Shown piece after piece: positions 34,791 through 41,125 of a DNA stretch of 41,125 bases. Source of the stretch: JBBRLG01 sp038231495. GTDB taxonomy: Bacteria > Planctomycetota > Planctomycetia > Gemmatales > Gemmataceae. The DNA lies in the NCBI GenBank assembly GCA_038231495.1, contig JBBRLG010000003.1:1-41125 (forward strand), in the 5' to 3' direction. Below the pieces are notes generated by a model, which worked only from the letters and a program-made list of their open reading frames with translations, was not told the DNA's origin and ran no database searches. The translations under genes were made by a program, and so were the position numbers. Numbering within the stretch: position 1 is the stretch's first letter; every line of letters starts with the position of its first letter.

Positions 34791-34885
34791 GAATGGTTGC
34801 GAAAAGCGAAAATAGTTCCGGGGGTTTGCCGTGCCGTTGTCGCATGATGAGGCAGAGGGAATTGCCGAATCCACGGAGTAGCGCC

Positions 34886-36484
34886 ATGACCGAAAGTGCC
34901 GTCTTCGTCGTTGCCGTCAAGTTACGCGACTCCGCGGCGCGTGCCGCCTACCTCGCCGAGGCCTGCGGCGACGACGCGGCTTTGCGCAGGCAGGTGGAAG
35001 AACTGCTTCAGCTGCACGACCTGGGGACCGGACCCCTCGACCGGCCGGCAATGGCCCCGCCGCAGACCGTGGACGAGATACCGGCGAACGGGTCAGCTAA
35101 CTTGGCACTGCGTCGCGACCCGCGCCCGGCTGAGGTTGTTGGCACGGTCGTCGGCGGCCGCTACAAGCTGCTGGAGCAGATCGGCGAAGGCGGCATGGGT
35201 ACGGTCTGGGTCGCCGAGCAGACGCAACCCGTCCGCCGCAAGGTCGCCTTGAAGCTCATCAAGGCGGGCATGGACTCGAAGACGGTCCTGTCGCGCTTCG
35301 AGGCGGAACGCCAAGCTCTGGCGCTGATGGATCATCCGAACATTGCCAAAGTGCTGGACGGCGGCACGACCGAGAGGGGCCGCCCGTTCTTCGTCATGGA
35401 ATACGTCAAGGGTATCCCCTTCACCAAGTATTGCGATGACGCCCGCCTGAGCATCGCGGAGCGGCTTCGGCTGTTCGTGCCGGTCTGCCAGGCGGTGCAA
35501 CACGCCCACCAAAAAGGCATCATCCACCGCGACCTGAAACCGGGCAACATCCTGGTGTGCCTGTACGACGGCAAGCCGGTGCCGAAGGTGATCGACTTCG
35601 GCCTGGCCAAGGCGATTCACCAGCCGCTGACCGAGCACACGCTGTACACGGCCCACGGCGTCATGATGGGCACGCCGCTGTACATGAGCCCGGAGCAGGC
35701 CGAACTCAACAACCTCGACGTGGATACGCGGACCGATATTTATGCCCTGGGCGTGATCCTGTACGAACTGCTGACCGGCACGACGCCGCTGGAAAAGCAG
35801 CGTTTCCAGGAGGCGGCGTGGCACGAGATGCTACGGCTCATCAAGGAAGAGGAGCCGCAGCGGCCGAGCGCCCGCCTGAGCGGCAGCGGGACGTTGCCGA
35901 GCCTGGCGGCGCAGCGCCAGCTCGACCCGGTGAAGCTGGCCAAGCTGGTGCGTGGCGAGTTGGACTGGATCGTGATGAAGTGTTTGGAGAAAGACCGTTC
36001 GCGCCGCTACGACACCGCAACTGGGTTGGCGCGGGATGTGGAACGGTATCTGGCGGATGAGGCGGTGGAAGCCTGTCCGCCGTCGGCAGGCTACCGGCTG
36101 CGAAAGTTCGTCCGCAAGCACCGGCCGGCGCTGGCGACGGCGGCAACCATCTTGATGCTGTTGGTAGCCGGCGTGGCCGTTAGCAGTTGGCTGGCGGTGC
36201 GCGCGACACGGGCAGAACAGCTCGCCCAAGCTAACGAAGAGACAGCCAGGGCCAATGAAGCAAGAGCCCAAGAGGAGGCAAGAAAAGCCGAGGTGTCGGC
36301 CGCAGATGCGGGCGCTGCTAACTTCTTCATCCAGGGGCTGGTCGCTTCGGGCATGAGGCAAGCGGGAGGGCGTTCCCCCACGGTACGGGAAGTGCTAGCC
36401 AATGCCGAACCGCTCTTTGCCGACGCCTTTGCCGGTCAACCCCTTGCTGAAGAGCGTGTACGCGGTTGGCTCGCGTTCCTGTAA
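34886..36484 (+). CDS. Ser/Thr protein kinase, N-terminal part of a split kinase-TPR gene
   Basis: A 532-residue membrane-anchored Hanks-type kinase. Residues 1-85 form the short helical N-terminal region usual in planctomycete kinases. The kinase domain follows: P-loop IGEGGMGTVWVAEQ (about 97-110), the Lys of VALKLIKAG, catalytic loop HRDLKPGN (about 214-221), DFGLAK (about 237-242) and TPLYMSPEQAELN. A transmembrane segment lies at about 414-437, then a coiled Glu/Ala-rich linker and GLVASGMRQAGGRSPTVREV. Homologues continue into TPR repeats, but here TAA 36482-36484 stops the frame and the TPR part resumes at once in the same frame. ATG 34886 has GGAG upstream; the longer frame from 34793 overlaps the repeat. 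All catalytic residues are present, so the kinase domain itself may still work. Confidence 0.88.
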   Translation: MTESAVFVVAVKLRDSAARAAYLAEACGDDAALRRQVEELLQLHDLGTGPLDRPAMAPPQTVDEIPANGSANLALRRDPRPAEVVGTVVGGRYKLLEQIGEGGMGTVWVAEQTQPVRRKVALKLIKAGMDSKTVLSRFEAERQALALMDHPNIAKVLDGGTTERGRPFFVMEYVKGIPFTKYCDDARLSIAERLRLFVPVCQAVQHAHQKGIIHRDLKPGNILVCLYDGKPVPKVIDFGLAKAIHQPLTEHTLYTAHGVMMGTPLYMSPEQAELNNLDVDTRTDIYALGVILYELLTGTTPLEKQRFQEAAWHEMLRLIKEEEPQRPSARLSGSGTLPSLAAQRQLDPVKLAKLVRGELDWIVMKCLEKDRSRRYDTATGLARDVERYLADEAVEACPPSAGYRLRKFVRKHRPALATAATILMLLVAGVAVSSWLAVRATRAEQLAQANEETARANEARAQEEARKAEVSAADAGAANFFIQGLVASGMRQAGGRSPTVREVLANAEPLFADAFAGQPLAEERVRGWLAFL

Positions 36485-37336
36485 ATGTTCCAGAATGTTG
36501 AAGCAAGCATCAGGCAATCGGAGAGACGATTGATTCTCTGCACAAGGGCGCTGGGGCCTGACGCCCGTAATACGCTAGCTGCTCGGGATCAGGTTGCTAC
36601 TGCCTACTTCGCTGCCGGAAGAACCGACGAAGGAATTCGGGTGTCTGAAGAGACGCTCCGGTTAAGAAAAGCGAAATTAGGGTCGGAAGACACCGAAATC
36701 CTCACCACCATGAAAAACCTCGCTGGTATGTATCACGGTGCGGGTAAGCTGGATCAGGCCCTGAGCCTGGAGGAAGAGAGGCTCGAATTGCAGAAGATCA
36801 AGCAGGGGCCAGAGCATCCCGACACGCTCATCACCATGACCAGCCTTGCATCGCACTATGAATTTGCGCGAAAATACCCCGAAGCCATTCGGCTTTACCA
36901 GGAGGCGCTCACCATCCAGCGCCGCAAGCTAGCGGCTGACGATCTCGCGCTGGCGGGAACCCTGGCTTCGCTCGGCCAATGCCTACTGCACGCCGAAAAG
37001 GCAGTGGAAGCGGAGTTGCTGTTGCGCGAATGTCTCGCCATCCGCGAAAAGAAGGTGCCCGATGCGTGGCAGACGTTCAACACCAAGTCCCTGCTCGGCG
37101 TCAGCCTGCTCGACCAGAAGAAGTTTACGGAGGCGGAGCCGCTGCTGTTGGCCGGCTACGAGGGGATGAAACAGCGCGAGGACAAGGCACCCGAAGAAGG
37201 TAAGGTCCGCCTGGCCGACGCCCTTGAGCGGCTGGTGCAGTGCTACGAGGCGGCCGGCCAAAAAGACAAGGCCGACGAGTGGCGGAAGAAGCGGCAAGCG
37301 GCAAAGCCGGCCACGAAACCACGGGCCAAGCCGTGA
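36485..37336 (+). CDS. TPR-repeat protein, C-terminal part of the split kinase-TPR gene
   Basis: A 283-residue run of tetratricopeptide repeats of the kind found at the C-terminus of planctomycete Ser/Thr kinases: ALGPDARNTLAARDQVATAY, LGSEDTEILTTMKNLAGMYH, QGPEHPDTLITMTSLASHYE and AGTLASLGQCLLHAEKAVEA, ending in a basic tail (KPATKPRAKP). It starts with ATG directly after the kinase stop (TAAATG) and in the same frame. It may be made by reinitiation, or not at all if the stop is a disabling mutation. On its own it lacks a membrane anchor, so as a separate protein it would no longer be tied to the kinase. The coding frame after the stop shows no further damage, which suggests the break is recent or tolerated. 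Confidence 0.72.
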   Translation: MFQNVEASIRQSERRLILCTRALGPDARNTLAARDQVATAYFAAGRTDEGIRVSEETLRLRKAKLGSEDTEILTTMKNLAGMYHGAGKLDQALSLEEERLELQKIKQGPEHPDTLITMTSLASHYEFARKYPEAIRLYQEALTIQRRKLAADDLALAGTLASLGQCLLHAEKAVEAELLLRECLAIREKKVPDAWQTFNTKSLLGVSLLDQKKFTEAEPLLLAGYEGMKQREDKAPEEGKVRLADALERLVQCYEAAGQKDKADEWRKKRQAAKPATKPRAKP

Positions 37337-37474
37337 AAAGCGTGGGGACTTGGCGGCCGCATCGACTGGAGCGTCAGCGAATGGCCAGGAATCTATGCAG
37401 TTGACTCCGTGCCGAGAGCTATCCCTTGCGGAGTAGTCTCCTTTGCTTGACCGGCGCGGCAGCGGACGCCCCAC

Positions 37475-37632
37475 CCACCCTTGCCAAAGCGCAACAATCT
37501 TGGCAAGGGTGGAATTTTGGCACGCAGCGACCGTCAGCAGCAAGCAGTGGCGCTGATATACCCTTGCCAAAGGCGGGGTAAACACTGGCGAGGGTGGGTG
37601 GCAAGGGTCGGTTTGGCAAGGGTCGATTTGGC
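37475..37632. repeat. Cluster of CCCTTGCCA / TGGCAAGGG inverted repeats
   Basis: A perfect 13-base inverted pair lies at 37475-37487 (CCACCCTTGCCAA) and 37500-37512. Further copies of the core occur at about 37561 (CCCTTGCCA), 37600 and 37613 (TGGCAAGGG). The copies are in both orientations and can pair in several ways. Confidence 0.8.
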
Positions 37633-37691
37633 GCAAGCGACCGGAGGTTATCACTGAAACGCACTCCGGTCGCTTACGCTCCCGGCTCGCC
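37631..37691. repeat. Second copy of the GCGTAAGCGACCGGAG palindromic repeat
   Basis: The arms 37631-37646 and 37664-37679 pair with one mismatch. The right side continues so that 37664-37691 is identical over 28 bases to the reverse complement of 7356-7383, about 30 kb away. Confidence 0.88.
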
Positions 37692-37913
37692 AGTGTTTGC
37701 GTTTAGAGACACAAAGCAAATCTAACGCATACTCCACCCCACCCGCACATCCCTTAACTTCCGAAGACTTTTCGCCCCTTGTGAGCAATACTTGTTGGTT
37801 ACAGACCCCCCGATTTGTTAAGATTACCTCTGCGAAAAATCTCCCCACCCACCAGTCGACTCGCCGTGCAGGCACCACGCCGCAATGGGAACGTATTCGC
37901 CAGAGGTTTACCG

Positions 37914-40313
37914 ATGCCCCGCATTCCGGAAAAGACCGAAGTGGAACGCTACGACCCGTCGCCCGTCCAGGGTTCGGTCAGCCTGTTACAGATCGCGTGG
38001 AAACGCAAGCCCCTCATCGCCCTCGGCGCGGTGTTGGGCCTGCTCGTCGGCTGGGTGTACTTCCTCCAGCGCCCGGTCGTCTTCGAGTCCACGGCCCAGA
38101 TCAAGGTGGAACGCACCTTCCCCAGCGGCCCCGTGCAGGGCATCGAAACTTCGATGAACCTTTACGAGGATTACTTCGCGACCCAGATGGAGCTGATCAA
38201 GAGTCAGCGGATCATCAGTGCCGCCGTCAAGGCCGGGAAGCTCAACGAGCTACCGGCCTACGCCGGGCAGCTCGAGCCGGCCACGACGGCCAACATCCGC
38301 GCCTCCTTCACGGTCACGCGCGTCATGCAGCAGAGCACTTCCACGCCGACGAACTTCCTGACCATGTCGGTCCGCGGGCCGAACAGCGAGGACTGCGCGA
38401 CGGTCCTGCAACAAATCATTGCCAGCTACGACGCCTACCTCAAGAACGACCACACGGCGTCGAACAAGAAGAGCTTCGACGAACTGCTCGAAATGCACGC
38501 GAAGCTGGAAAAAGAGATCGCGGCAGGCAACTCCGGCCTCCGCAAGCTGCGGGAGACGAACAAGATCATTCGCACCAAGGACGGCGAGTCGCTCGACGTG
38601 GAAATCCTTTCGAGCCTGCAAACGCGGCGCAAGAACATGGCGGTGCGGGGCGACGAGACGAAGTTTCGCCTCGAAGCGATCAAGTCGGCGATCGCCAGAG
38701 GGGCCGACCCGACGCCGTACCTGGACCTGACGGCGGAATCGAACAGGCTCCTGAACACGAACCTCGAGGGTGGCACGCTGGACGACATGCTCAGCAAGAT
38801 GATTATCGAGGAGCGCCAGCTGCTGGTCCCGTACGGCCCGGCGCACCCGGAGGTCCAAAACCTGCGGGAAAAAATCAAGGCCACCCGCGAGGTGTGGGAG
38901 GAGCGCCACCCCCAGGTGCCGAAGGGGCCAAACACCAAGGAAAAGGTCGCGTCGAAGGAAGCGGTGGACTCCTACCTCAAGTCGCTCCAGGGGCAGTTGA
39001 TCGATTTTGAACTGTCCGAACAGGCGCTGACCGCGCTGGTGGACCGCGAGTCCAAAAAACTGCGCGAGCTGGCCGGCGTCGGCCAGGACGAGACCACGTT
39101 GAGCAAGGACGTGGACGACAAGCGCGAACTGGCCCGCACGTACCGCAAGCGCATGGACGAGGTGAACCTGGTGAAGGACCACGGCGGCATTGTGGTGGAC
39201 ACGATGGCGGAGCCGGTGGCCGGCTCCCAGGTCGAGCCGAAGGCGCCGCCGATCCTGTTGGCGGCGATCATGGGCGGGCTGCTGCTGGGCGTCGGCATGG
39301 CGTGGCTGGCGGAGGTGACCGACCAGAGCTTCCGCAACCCCGAAGACATCCGCCGTCGGCTCAAGGTGCAGGTGCTCGGCCACGTGCCGCGCATCGCCCC
39401 GACCGAGGAGGAAAAGCAACTGGCCGAGGAGGGGCTGTTGCCGCTGGACCCGTCCATCTGCGCCTTCTACCAGCCCAAATCGGTCGATGCCGAGGCGTTC
39501 CGCGGGCTGCGTACCACCCTGTTCTTCAAACTGGAGGGCCAGGGCCACAAGGTCATCCAAATCACCAGCCCGAACATGGGCGACGGCAAGACGACGCTGG
39601 CGACCAACCTCGCCGTCTCGGTCGCACAGTCGGGCAAGCGCACCCTGCTCATCGACGCCGACTTCCGCCGACCGCGATTGCACAAGATGTTCGGCATCGA
39701 CGCGACGACCGGCCTGGCGTCGGTCATCGCCGAGGACGCCAACTTGCAGGACGCGATCAAGCCGTGCCCGGTGCCCAACCTGTTCCTGTTGCCGTGCGGT
39801 CCGCGGCCGAATAATCCGGCGGAGTTGCTCACCTCGAAGCGGTTCCTGGAACTGCTCGACGTACTCCGCGAGCAGTTCGACATCATCCTCGTGGACACGC
39901 CGCCTTTGTTGGCGGTGTCCGACCCTTCGGTGGTGGCGCCGCGCGTCGATGGCGTGCTGCTGACGATCCGCGTGGCCAAGAACGGCCGCCTGGCGGCGGA
40001 GCGCGCCCGCGAGATTTTGACGAACCTTAGCGCGAACGTCTACGGCGTCGTGGTCAACGGCATCGACGGCGGCGCCAACCAGGGCTATGGCGCGTCGCAA
40101 TACGGCTATAGTTACAACTACGCCTACGGCTACAGCTACGAAGGCGCTGACAACAGCAGTTATTATCACGAGCCGGACGGCGACGCCCTGGTCAACGGGA
40201 CGCACGGGGCCAACGGGACTAACGGCAAAGCGTCGCGGACGCGCCGGACGGGCCGACGCCGAAGTGAGTCCGGCGGGTTGATCCGCTGGCTGCGGGAGTC
40301 GTTGTGGCATTGA
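37914..40313 (+). CDS. wzc: Wzz/BY-kinase fusion: polysaccharide chain-length tyrosine autokinase
   Basis: A 799-residue inner-membrane protein of the Wzc type. The first membrane segment is at about residues 32-51 (PLIALGAVLGLLVGWVYFLQ), then a long periplasmic Wzz/coiled-coil region, and the second segment at about 445-468. The cytoplasmic BY-kinase domain has Walker A MGDGKTTLATNLA (about 555-567), Walker A' LLIDADFRRPRLH (about 578-590) and Walker B IILVDTPPLLAVSD (about 658-671). The C-terminal tail at about 722-755 holds ten tyrosines in about thirty residues, the autophosphorylation cluster. It works with an export system to set polymer length; dephosphorylation would come from the downstream phosphatase. 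ATG 37914 has AGAGG upstream. The extra 33 residues from TTG 37815 look non-coding. Confidence 0.93.
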   Translation: MPRIPEKTEVERYDPSPVQGSVSLLQIAWKRKPLIALGAVLGLLVGWVYFLQRPVVFESTAQIKVERTFPSGPVQGIETSMNLYEDYFATQMELIKSQRIISAAVKAGKLNELPAYAGQLEPATTANIRASFTVTRVMQQSTSTPTNFLTMSVRGPNSEDCATVLQQIIASYDAYLKNDHTASNKKSFDELLEMHAKLEKEIAAGNSGLRKLRETNKIIRTKDGESLDVEILSSLQTRRKNMAVRGDETKFRLEAIKSAIARGADPTPYLDLTAESNRLLNTNLEGGTLDDMLSKMIIEERQLLVPYGPAHPEVQNLREKIKATREVWEERHPQVPKGPNTKEKVASKEAVDSYLKSLQGQLIDFELSEQALTALVDRESKKLRELAGVGQDETTLSKDVDDKRELARTYRKRMDEVNLVKDHGGIVVDTMAEPVAGSQVEPKAPPILLAAIMGGLLLGVGMAWLAEVTDQSFRNPEDIRRRLKVQVLGHVPRIAPTEEEKQLAEEGLLPLDPSICAFYQPKSVDAEAFRGLRTTLFFKLEGQGHKVIQITSPNMGDGKTTLATNLAVSVAQSGKRTLLIDADFRRPRLHKMFGIDATTGLASVIAEDANLQDAIKPCPVPNLFLLPCGPRPNNPAELLTSKRFLELLDVLREQFDIILVDTPPLLAVSDPSVVAPRVDGVLLTIRVAKNGRLAAERAREILTNLSANVYGVVVNGIDGGANQGYGASQYGYSYNYAYGYSYEGADNSSYYHEPDGDALVNGTHGANGTNGKASRTRRTGRRRSESGGLIRWLRESLWH

Positions 40314-40326
40314 CGGTTGTTGTAAA

Positions 40327-40367
40327 GCCGCTTGCGGCTGAGCGCGACGCGCTCAGCCGCAAGCGGC
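40327..40367. repeat. Perfect 41-base palindrome (20-base arms, 1-base loop) between wzc and the phosphatase gene
   Basis: The arms 40327-40346 and 40348-40367 are perfectly complementary. It starts 14 bases after the BY-kinase stop and ends 15 bases before GTG 40383. No T-run follows, so it is not a standard terminator; it could weaken transcription or shield the upstream mRNA. Confidence 0.92.
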
Positions 40368-40382
40368 GACGAGGAATGCTGC

Positions 40383-41125
40383 GTGCTTCCACTGGTCGAT
40401 ACCCACTGTCACCTCCTCGCCGGCCTCGACGACGGGCCGCGCACCGACGAGGACGCCCTGGCCATGTGCCGCATGGTCTACGACGAGGGCGTTCGCCTCA
40501 TCTGCGCCACCGCGCACCAGAACGACCACTACCCCGACGTGACGCCGGACCGCATTCGCACGGCGACCAAACACCTCGCCGGTCAGCTGCGCGTCGCCGA
40601 CCTGCCCCTGACCGTCCTGCCCTGTGCGGAAGTCATGGTGCGTCCGGACCTCGAAGCGGAATACCAGGCAGGCCAGCTTTTGAGCGTCGGCGATCAGGGC
40701 AAGTACCTCCTGATTGAAATGCCGCACGGCATCGTCGTGGACGTGACGTACCTCGTGCAGCGCCTGGTCACAGGTGGCATTCGGCCCATCCTGGCGCACC
40801 CGGAACGCTACCCGGAACTGTTACAGGACGCGGGCCGGATCGAGCAGTTAATTGAATTGGGTTGTCTAATGCAAGTGTCGTCGGGCAGCGTGACGGACCC
40901 GCCGCGTTGGATGGGGAGCCGGCAACTCAAGGATTGGTTCCGGCGCGGCCTGGTCCACCTGATCGGCTCGGACGGCCACTCGCCGCGCCGCCGACCGCCG
41001 CGGTTGGCCGACGCCTACGAGCAAATTCGCACCTGGGCCGGCGACGCCGTGGCCGACCGCGTGTGCAGCACCAACGGCATGATGGTCTTGCAAGGCCTGC
41101 CTTTGACGCCGCCGCCGCCGGCGAA
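40383..41125 (+). CDS. CpsB/CapC-type PHP-domain tyrosine phosphatase (3' end beyond window)
   Basis: At least 247 residues, still open at the window end. It begins VLPLVDTHCHLLAGLDDGPR, the PHP metal-binding motif (HCH) that matches DIHCHILPGIDDG of CpsB/YwqE. Further metal-site residues occur in ICATAHQNDHYPD (about residues 43-55), LPCAEVMV, ILAHPERYPEL (about 139-149) and LIGSDGHSPRRRPP (about 195-208). These manganese-dependent phosphatases remove phosphate from the tyrosine-rich tail of the partner BY-kinase, encoded just upstream. The start is GTG 40383 with GAGGAA six bases before it. The family is usually about 250 residues, so only a few residues are probably missing. Confidence 0.88.
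   Translation, partial: MLPLVDTHCHLLAGLDDGPRTDEDALAMCRMVYDEGVRLICATAHQNDHYPDVTPDRIRTATKHLAGQLRVADLPLTVLPCAEVMVRPDLEAEYQAGQLLSVGDQGKYLLIEMPHGIVVDVTYLVQRLVTGGIRPILAHPERYPELLQDAGRIEQLIELGCLMQVSSGSVTDPPRWMGSRQLKDWFRRGLVHLIGSDGHSPRRRPPRLADAYEQIRTWAGDAVADRVCSTNGMMVLQGLPLTPPPPA

Larger units (their letters stand above)
37337..37913. other. 577-base intergenic region rich in palindromic repeats
   Basis: No credible gene. It holds a cluster of CACCCTTGCCA-type inverted repeats (37475-37632) and a copy of the 7356 repeat family (37631-37691). A region leading into the BY-kinase gene (37700-37913) is less GC-rich around TTGTTGGTTACAG and TTTGTTAAGATT and may contain its promoter. Confidence 0.55.

Noticed and set aside
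34793..34885. N-terminal extension of the Ser/Thr kinase from ATG 34793
   Set aside because: Begins right at the C/G-run repeat, encodes Cys/Arg-rich non-family sequence, and ATG 34886 has a ribosome binding site and the usual N-terminal residues.
37790..37845. Sigma-70-like promoter before wzc (TTGGTT with TAAGAT about 18 bases downstream)
   Set aside because: Both boxes match the consensus only weakly, and planctomycete promoters are poorly defined; left as a possibility in the intergenic note.
38250..40310. Long minus-strand open frame (686 codons) opposite the BY-kinase gene
   Set aside because: It mirrors the codon structure of the plus-strand gene in GC-rich DNA and has no recognisable domain; the plus strand has clear Walker motifs.

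Overview
The window is one large surface-polysaccharide (exopolysaccharide, O-antigen or capsule) biosynthesis locus from a GC-rich bacterium, most likely a planctomycete of the Gemmata group. This assignment is inference. It rests on an ECF sigma factor of the planctomycete/acidobacterial type next to a Ser/Thr kinase-TPR gene, on the many short palindromic repeats between and inside genes, and on the high GC content. No rRNA, tRNA, CRISPR array or transposase gene was seen.

Layout. (1) 1-9118: an ABC-transporter ATPase of the Wzt type cut by the window edge, a sugar-nucleotide epimerase/dehydratase, a hexapeptide acyltransferase, a DegT-type sugar aminotransferase, a NodB-like deacetylase, a WbqC-family protein, a GNAT acetyltransferase and two tandem paralogous GT-B glycosyltransferases. 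Many are joined by 4-base stop/start overlaps. (2) 9138-21122: GT4 and GT2 glycosyltransferases, an AsnB-type amidotransferase, a GT2/DUF2304 pair in which DUF2304 carries an in-frame amber codon, a GT-C-like membrane protein, and an MBOAT/SGNH O-acylation pair. (3) 21151-21945: the only minus-strand gene, a SAM methyltransferase, less GC-rich by eye. (4) 22061-33907: a GT2, a WbpA-type UDP-GlcNAc 6-dehydrogenase, a second epimerase/dehydratase, three GT4 enzymes, a Wzy/WaaL-like membrane protein, a WaaE-like GT2 and a second AsnB-type amidotransferase. (5) 34084-37336: an ECF sigma factor and a Ser/Thr kinase whose TPR half is separated by one in-frame TAA. (6) 37914-41125: a Wzz/BY-kinase fusion with a tyrosine-rich tail, followed by a CpsB/CapC-type PHP phosphatase cut by the window end.

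Working model. Sugar-nucleotide enzymes make an N-acetylated uronic acid and at least one amino sugar. The AsnB proteins may amidate carboxyl groups. About a dozen glycosyltransferases assemble the repeat unit. MBOAT/SGNH, the hexapeptide acyltransferase, GNAT and methyltransferase decorate it. The Wzy-like protein polymerises or ligates it, and the BY-kinase/PHP-phosphatase pair controls chain length. Both an ABC-type export ATPase and Wzy/Wzc-type parts are present. No flippase (Wzx) or Wzm permease was found in the window.

The most unusual content is not a single gene. It is a dense, mixed population of hairpin-forming repeats in at least eight sequence types, two of which have become part of reading frames, together with two genes broken by single in-frame stop codons and one gene that appears to lack a standard start codon.
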